64,000 nucleotides of DNA, from assembly GCF_025024155.1 (NCBI RefSeq), contig NW_026251722.1, forward strand, positions 1 to 64,000. The letters are read 5' to 3'. A model generated the notes under the pieces. That model was not told the DNA's origin. It worked only from the letters and a program-made list of their open reading frames with translations, and made no database searches. The DNA comes from Gamsiella multidivaricata (taxonomy: Eukaryota > Mortierellomycota > Mortierellomycetes > Mortierellales > Mortierellaceae). Each line of letters opens with the position of its first letter. The stretch's first letter is position 1. Positions 60,395-64,000 of the stretch are shown here, piece after piece. The position numbers were made by a program, and so were the translations under genes.

Positions 60395-62373
60395 ATGATT
60401 GTCGACATCCTCCCCTTTCGGCTGCAGCTTGCCTCGCTCGGAAAGACGGACATCCCGCGATGCACACACCAGCTCATGAAATTGGTCCTCTTCCCCAAAG
60501 GGTACGAAGCCGTTGCTTCAAATTGCCTCAGCCTACAACTGGGAACTCTTGATCTTGTCATCCTTCTTCTCAGTCGCTTACATCAGTCCTCGGCCCATTT
60601 CTCTTTAGGCCCCGGCACTTTTTCTCATACACAGAAACGGACAAGGAAGTGTCGCTTATCCTCGATGAATCACATATCGGCGGCTTCCCCAAGGGCGCAT
60701 TGAACGTCTGCAACGTTGTCTGGAGAGCCGTACAGATTGAACCAGGAGAGTCGGGCTTGGGTACGTCTGGCAAACGCGTGGAGTGTATGAACCAAGGTGC
60801 CATGACAACTCCATGCGATGTATCTGAACTCTCTTTCTTTATATCCCATGGTCCACAGGGGCGGAGGATGTGGTTTCTCAGGTGTCGAGACCCTTAGCGG
60901 ACATCAATGTCTCGATCATGTAAGTACTTGAACTCTCCTTGGTTTGTAGTTTTTCTGTAGCAATCTCGACCCTGGACTCATCAGGGCTGCAGCTGCGCGA
61001 TCAGGACCACACGGGCAGCTTGCGTCTTTGCCTTATTCCAGCGGACGAACGATAGTTGGACGATAGAATACTAGAAAAGCTGCCCGATCTGCTTAATGAA
61101 ACATATTGTCGCACAAACAAGGCATCTCAGACAACTCTAATTTTCTCGCATGCGTCCATGCAAACCATGTATGCATGTTAGCTATGCACACCAAAGAATT
61201 CGATTTGCGTTGCTGACCCCTACTCTATCTGCTGCTGTAACCAATTGACGCTAGGCAAATTTCAACATACGATGCCGACTTCACATTAATGCCCGAGTGC
61301 GATCTCCAGAGAGCATTGGAGTGTCTGTCCAGCAAGTTCTCCATCACCAACAACCCATTGGAGGACCTGGGCTTGCAGGTGAGCGATCTAAAGTCATGGG
61401 AAGCTTCATATCCAACGAGTCCAAAGGCTATCAGCTCATTGCAGGATGCACTTCTTCTGGACCCAAGTACTCGCGAGAGGCAGGCCAGTCTGAGCGGAGA
61501 CAGTGGAATTGCCAGCAGTGAATCGAGCAGGCCTAATAGCGATTTAGCCGACGCACAGCAGGATCCGGACCCGTCAGCAATGGCGACATTAACTCTCGGT
61601 GATGCCGAACAGAGTGCAGAGGATTGCAGTCGAACCAAAACGACTCGGCACCCATTTAATGCCAATTACCCTCACCGTTTGCATATCACCAGCATGGAGG
61701 AGAGCCATGTGGACATGCTTGCTATCAAGCTGCTCGAGTCCCTCTTTTTCGATAACAGGCAAGTTTAGACAATACTCATCATTGTTTTGTGTCCTTTCTT
61801 TTCTTTATTCCTTTCGACTCGACTAACGATTTTTCATTTTGCGTTATCTGCAGGATCGATCGGTTCTTCTCATTCACACAAACAGATACCACACTCAGCA
61901 TCATCATGGACGACGCTACAATGAGTTTGTTTCCGGATCACACACTCAACACACATGCCGGAGACTGGCGGCTAATTGCCATTGGCGACGGACCCCTTGG
62001 GTTCAACGAATGTGGGATCGTAAGCGAGTTCTCAAGGCCGCTGAGCGAAAACGGAATCAGCTTATTCTATCTGAGCACGTTCAGCTCGGATTATATTATG
62101 GTGAACGACCAGGATTTTGAACAGGCTGTGGCGCGTCTGCATTTAACTGCCCAGACATCCATCGTGGGCGTAACGAGGCCGGATGTTACGTTGGCGTACG
62201 ACGTCAGGGATGACCGGTCAATACGTTCTTCAGGATCTGGGACGGACAACGAGTCGGATACGGAGTCGGATGTGGACTCGGCGTCTGAGGTTGACCCGGA
62301 GGATTACGAGGGGGGTGGAAAGGATGATGATGGCCTCGAGATTGTGTTCGAGGACGACAGCATACGTAAATAG
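60395..62373 (+). CDS. CASTOR-like ACT-domain protein (putative amino-acid sensor)
   Basis: Five exons (60395-60501, 60609-60760, 60859-60919, 61255-61758, 61854-62373) sum to 1,344 nt, 447 residues, in frame. The start MIVDILPFRLQLASLGKTDI aligns with the start of human CASTOR1. The first half has VSLILDESHIGGFP, then SRPLADINVSIMQISTYDAD, matching the first ACT pair. The second half has FFSFTQTDTTLSIIMDD, then GPLGFNECGIVSEFSRPLSE and YLSTFSSDYIMV, matching the second ACT pair. The tail is acidic. Human CASTOR1 binds arginine between its ACT domains and relieves GATOR2 inhibition, activating TORC1. Counterparts of its arginine contacts appear kept: Ser in NVSI, the GFNECG turn, and Thr/Phe/Asp in STFSSD. 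The intron after exon 4 has a GC donor. About 110 residues between the halves are low-complexity. Confidence 0.88.
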
Positions 62374-62407
62374 GAAGTTGCATAAACATGTGTACAATAA
62401 AATTATC

Positions 62408-62800
62408 TTAGCACTCCTCATTTATAATCTGAATCCCTCCACCTTGTCCTTGGCCTTTGTATCCGAGTTCTGTAAACTCACCCATGGTGATGATCACATC
62501 GACTTTGGCCCGCTTGATCTCGACCTTAAGGGCGGTCTTACGGTCTATGATTACGACATTTGAGAGCAGCGACATTTTTTCCTTCCCGACAAAAGGGTCG
62601 AGTTGAGTTGTCACCCGGCAAAATAGGTGTAGATGAGCTGACATGTTTGTCTTGCAATGCGATAGTTTTGGGTGTCGAGAAAGTTTTCGTTGGAGCTATT
62701 AATGATGTTATTGTTTTGCAGTGATTGCGTTGCGCGGAATTAGGTATCCGTTTGAAGCGATCCAGCGATTGGGCGCATAAGAAAAGAGTGTAATGCCTCG
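62408..62800 (-). pseudogene. decayed paralogue of the gene at 63721
   Basis: Read on the minus strand, it shows in order the shared 5' flank (about 62790-62695), a lost start codon (ATA where the relic at 55078 has ATG), PGDNS and GKNVAALK in one frame, and then VIIDRKTALKVEIKR and VDVIITMGEF in the next frame. The intact gene has SDNS, ENAAALKAIIKDHKTALKAE and VDIITATDEF. A frameshift, a start-codon loss and an internal deletion of about 30 residues mark it as a pseudogene. It ends (GGGIQIINEEC, stop 62408) only 35 bp from the CASTOR-like stop codon. Confidence 0.75.
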
Positions 62801-63570
62801 CGCGTCCAGCAGAAAGTAGAAGCATTCATCGTCTTTTTTTTTTTTTTTTTTATCGGTTGTTCTGCCAGGAGCACATTTCTCTGTGGTAGTTGTCGTAAAT
62901 AAGCTAAAAATGTCCAAACTTGGGAGACAATGCCTGGACATGAAGCCAATTGCTGCTTCCTCTGTGCAGGACACTGGGCTACCGCTGGAATATGTCACCT
63001 TGGATCCCGTCTGCCCTTTTCAGTCACCGCCGACTGCTGATATCAGGGCCTCTGTTGGTAAGCCCCATTTTCAAGGCCGAGTAGTATAGGACAACAAAGG
63101 CATCCGATCCAATGTTGCTGTGCATATGTGTCCTCCTTTGAGTAGCGCTTTGTGTTGGATCCGTGGACGAAACTGGAGCATGGATATCGTTGCAGAATGG
63201 TCGTGAGTATGGGAGGGTCTCTCTCAGTCTGTCACTGCGGTCGACAGTCGAAAAGAGTGGGGGGAGGATGACGATGGGAAGAGGATTGTCTGCCGCATTT
63301 GGAAGAAAATGTTGAGCCTTGGCACTCGACATTTCCAAACAGAGGATGATTTCGACACGTCGGATGCTTGGCAGTCTGTCTGCGCATTATCGTACTCCTC
63401 TTTTTCTCCCTTGCACAAACAAAAATATCGATCGTCTACTTCCTCAAGAACACGCGTTGTGGTTACGCAGACATGTTTCGAAATAGAAAAAAATGCTGCA
63501 CTGCGAACGCAAAGACCGTTGGCATCCGATCATGACAATGGCGCCGTCAAGTTGCGGGGTTCGTCTTAGG
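62801..63570. other. intergenic
   Basis: Upstream region of the last gene. T-run at about 62833-62851. No supported gene. Confidence 0.45.
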
Positions 63571-63578
63571 TATAAAAG
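63571..63578 (+). promoter_or_regulatory. TATA box of the last gene
   Basis: TATAAAAG lies 143-150 bp before the ATG at 63721, followed by a long C/A-rich leader (63620-63720). A strong TATA plus an intronless start suggests high, inducible expression. Confidence 0.65.
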
Positions 63579-63720
63579 CGTCCTGGTCCCCACCTCGACC
63601 AGAATACATACATAGTCATTCAGCCACAACTTACCAGCAGTAACACAGCAACTCAGCAGCATAGCAACACCGACAAACCTCTTTTCTGACAAACCAACAC
63701 CACCTTCCTCTCACCTAGCC

Positions 63721-64000
63721 ATGTCTTTCATCTTCAACATCTTCTCCGACAACTCCGTCACCCCCTCTGAGAAGGAGAACGCAGCTGCGCTCAAGGCCAT
63801 CATCAAGGACCACAAGACAGCGCTCAAGGCCGAGAACAAGCGGTTCGAAGCCGAGTACAAGCAGGCGGTCAAGGATGCCGAGGTCGAGTACAAGCGAGCG
63901 AAGCAGGAGGCCAAGGACGACTTGATCCGTAAGACCCTGGATGCTGTCAAGCGCGAGGTTGATATCATCACGGCCACGGACGAGTTTGCAAACTCGGATG
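63721..64000 (+). CDS. small coiled-coil protein, 3' end outside the window
   Basis: 93 codons are visible from MSFIFNIFSDNSVTPSEKEN, with no intron. After a short hydrophobic start the protein is a highly charged helix (EYKQAVKDAEVEYKRAKQEA), then VKREVDIITATDEF. No named family is recognised. Two decayed relatives lie in the window. One (62408-62800) suggests that the full protein ends soon after the cut in a Gly/Gln-rich tail. The TATA box and short leader suggest strong expression. Confidence 0.7.
   Translation, partial: MSFIFNIFSDNSVTPSEKENAAALKAIIKDHKTALKAENKRFEAEYKQAVKDAEVEYKRAKQEAKDDLIRKTLDAVKREVDIITATDEFANSD

Noticed and set aside
1..64000. CRISPR array, prophage, rRNA or biosynthetic cluster
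   Set aside because: None seen. Repeats are simple microsatellites, one foldback and one small gene-family duplication. No polyketide or peptide synthase motifs.

Overview
This window is nuclear DNA from a filamentous fungus. Genes are intron-rich, with short GT-AG introns (about 60-150 bp, often a CTAAC/CTAAT branch site near the acceptor), C/T-rich leaders and long A or T runs in introns and UTRs. The gene set is typical of an early-diverging lineage. It has a ZGRF1-type helicase, an OCRL-like 5-phosphatase, a TACC protein, a CASTOR-like ACT protein and a two-domain Spt23-like factor. I infer Mucoromycota, most likely Mortierellomycotina. That rests on recall of protein families; no search was run.

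Layout: 0.7-6.5 kb (-) ZGRF1-like helicase, divergent over about 295 bp from 6.75-7.9 kb (+) a ubiquitin-like/WLM metalloprotease. 8.1-12.0 kb (+) importin Kap123. 12.5-17.8 kb (+) OCRL-like inositol polyphosphate 5-phosphatase. 18.1-22.2 kb (-) Spt23/Mga2-like factor. 22.5-24.3 kb (-) Gln-rich protein. 25.1-29.0 kb (-) TACC coiled-coil protein. 29.6-30.6 kb (-) F-box-like protein. 32.2-35.0 kb (+) a membrane-anchored PAM2 plus Nab2-type zinc-finger protein. 35.25-35.51 kb a long foldback repeat. 35.8-36.1 kb (-) a CsbD/Hmp1-like protein. 36.8-39.7 kb (-) a Thr-rich type I membrane protein. 41.0-42.8 kb (-) a Tra2-like RRM protein, divergent from 43.0-43.5 kb (+) mitochondrial ribosomal protein mL40. 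43.8-47.0 kb (-) a cPLA2-type lipase with a probable mitochondrial presequence, divergent from 47.3-52.6 kb (+) a P5B-ATPase. 53.0-53.8 kb (-) a secreted, probably GPI-anchored Cys protein. 55.5-59.0 kb (-) an MFS transporter. 60.4-62.4 kb (+) a CASTOR-like ACT protein. 63.7 kb to the end (+) the start of a small coiled-coil protein gene, with two decayed relatives at about 54.9-55.2 and 62.4-62.8 kb.

There is no operon or classical secondary-metabolite cluster. Shared themes are genome maintenance (ZGRF1 next to the WLM protease), membrane lipid and amino-acid sensing (OCRL-like, Spt23-like, cPLA2, P5B, CASTOR-like), and RNA handling (Tra2-like, PAM2/Nab2-finger protein). The most novel item is the 596-residue PAM2/zinc-finger protein, which looks like a membrane tether for poly(A) mRNA. 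Exon joins were worked out by hand. Five models close exactly in frame (WLM protease, Kap123, Spt23-like, PAM2/zinc-finger, CASTOR-like). The others carry approximate internal boundaries.
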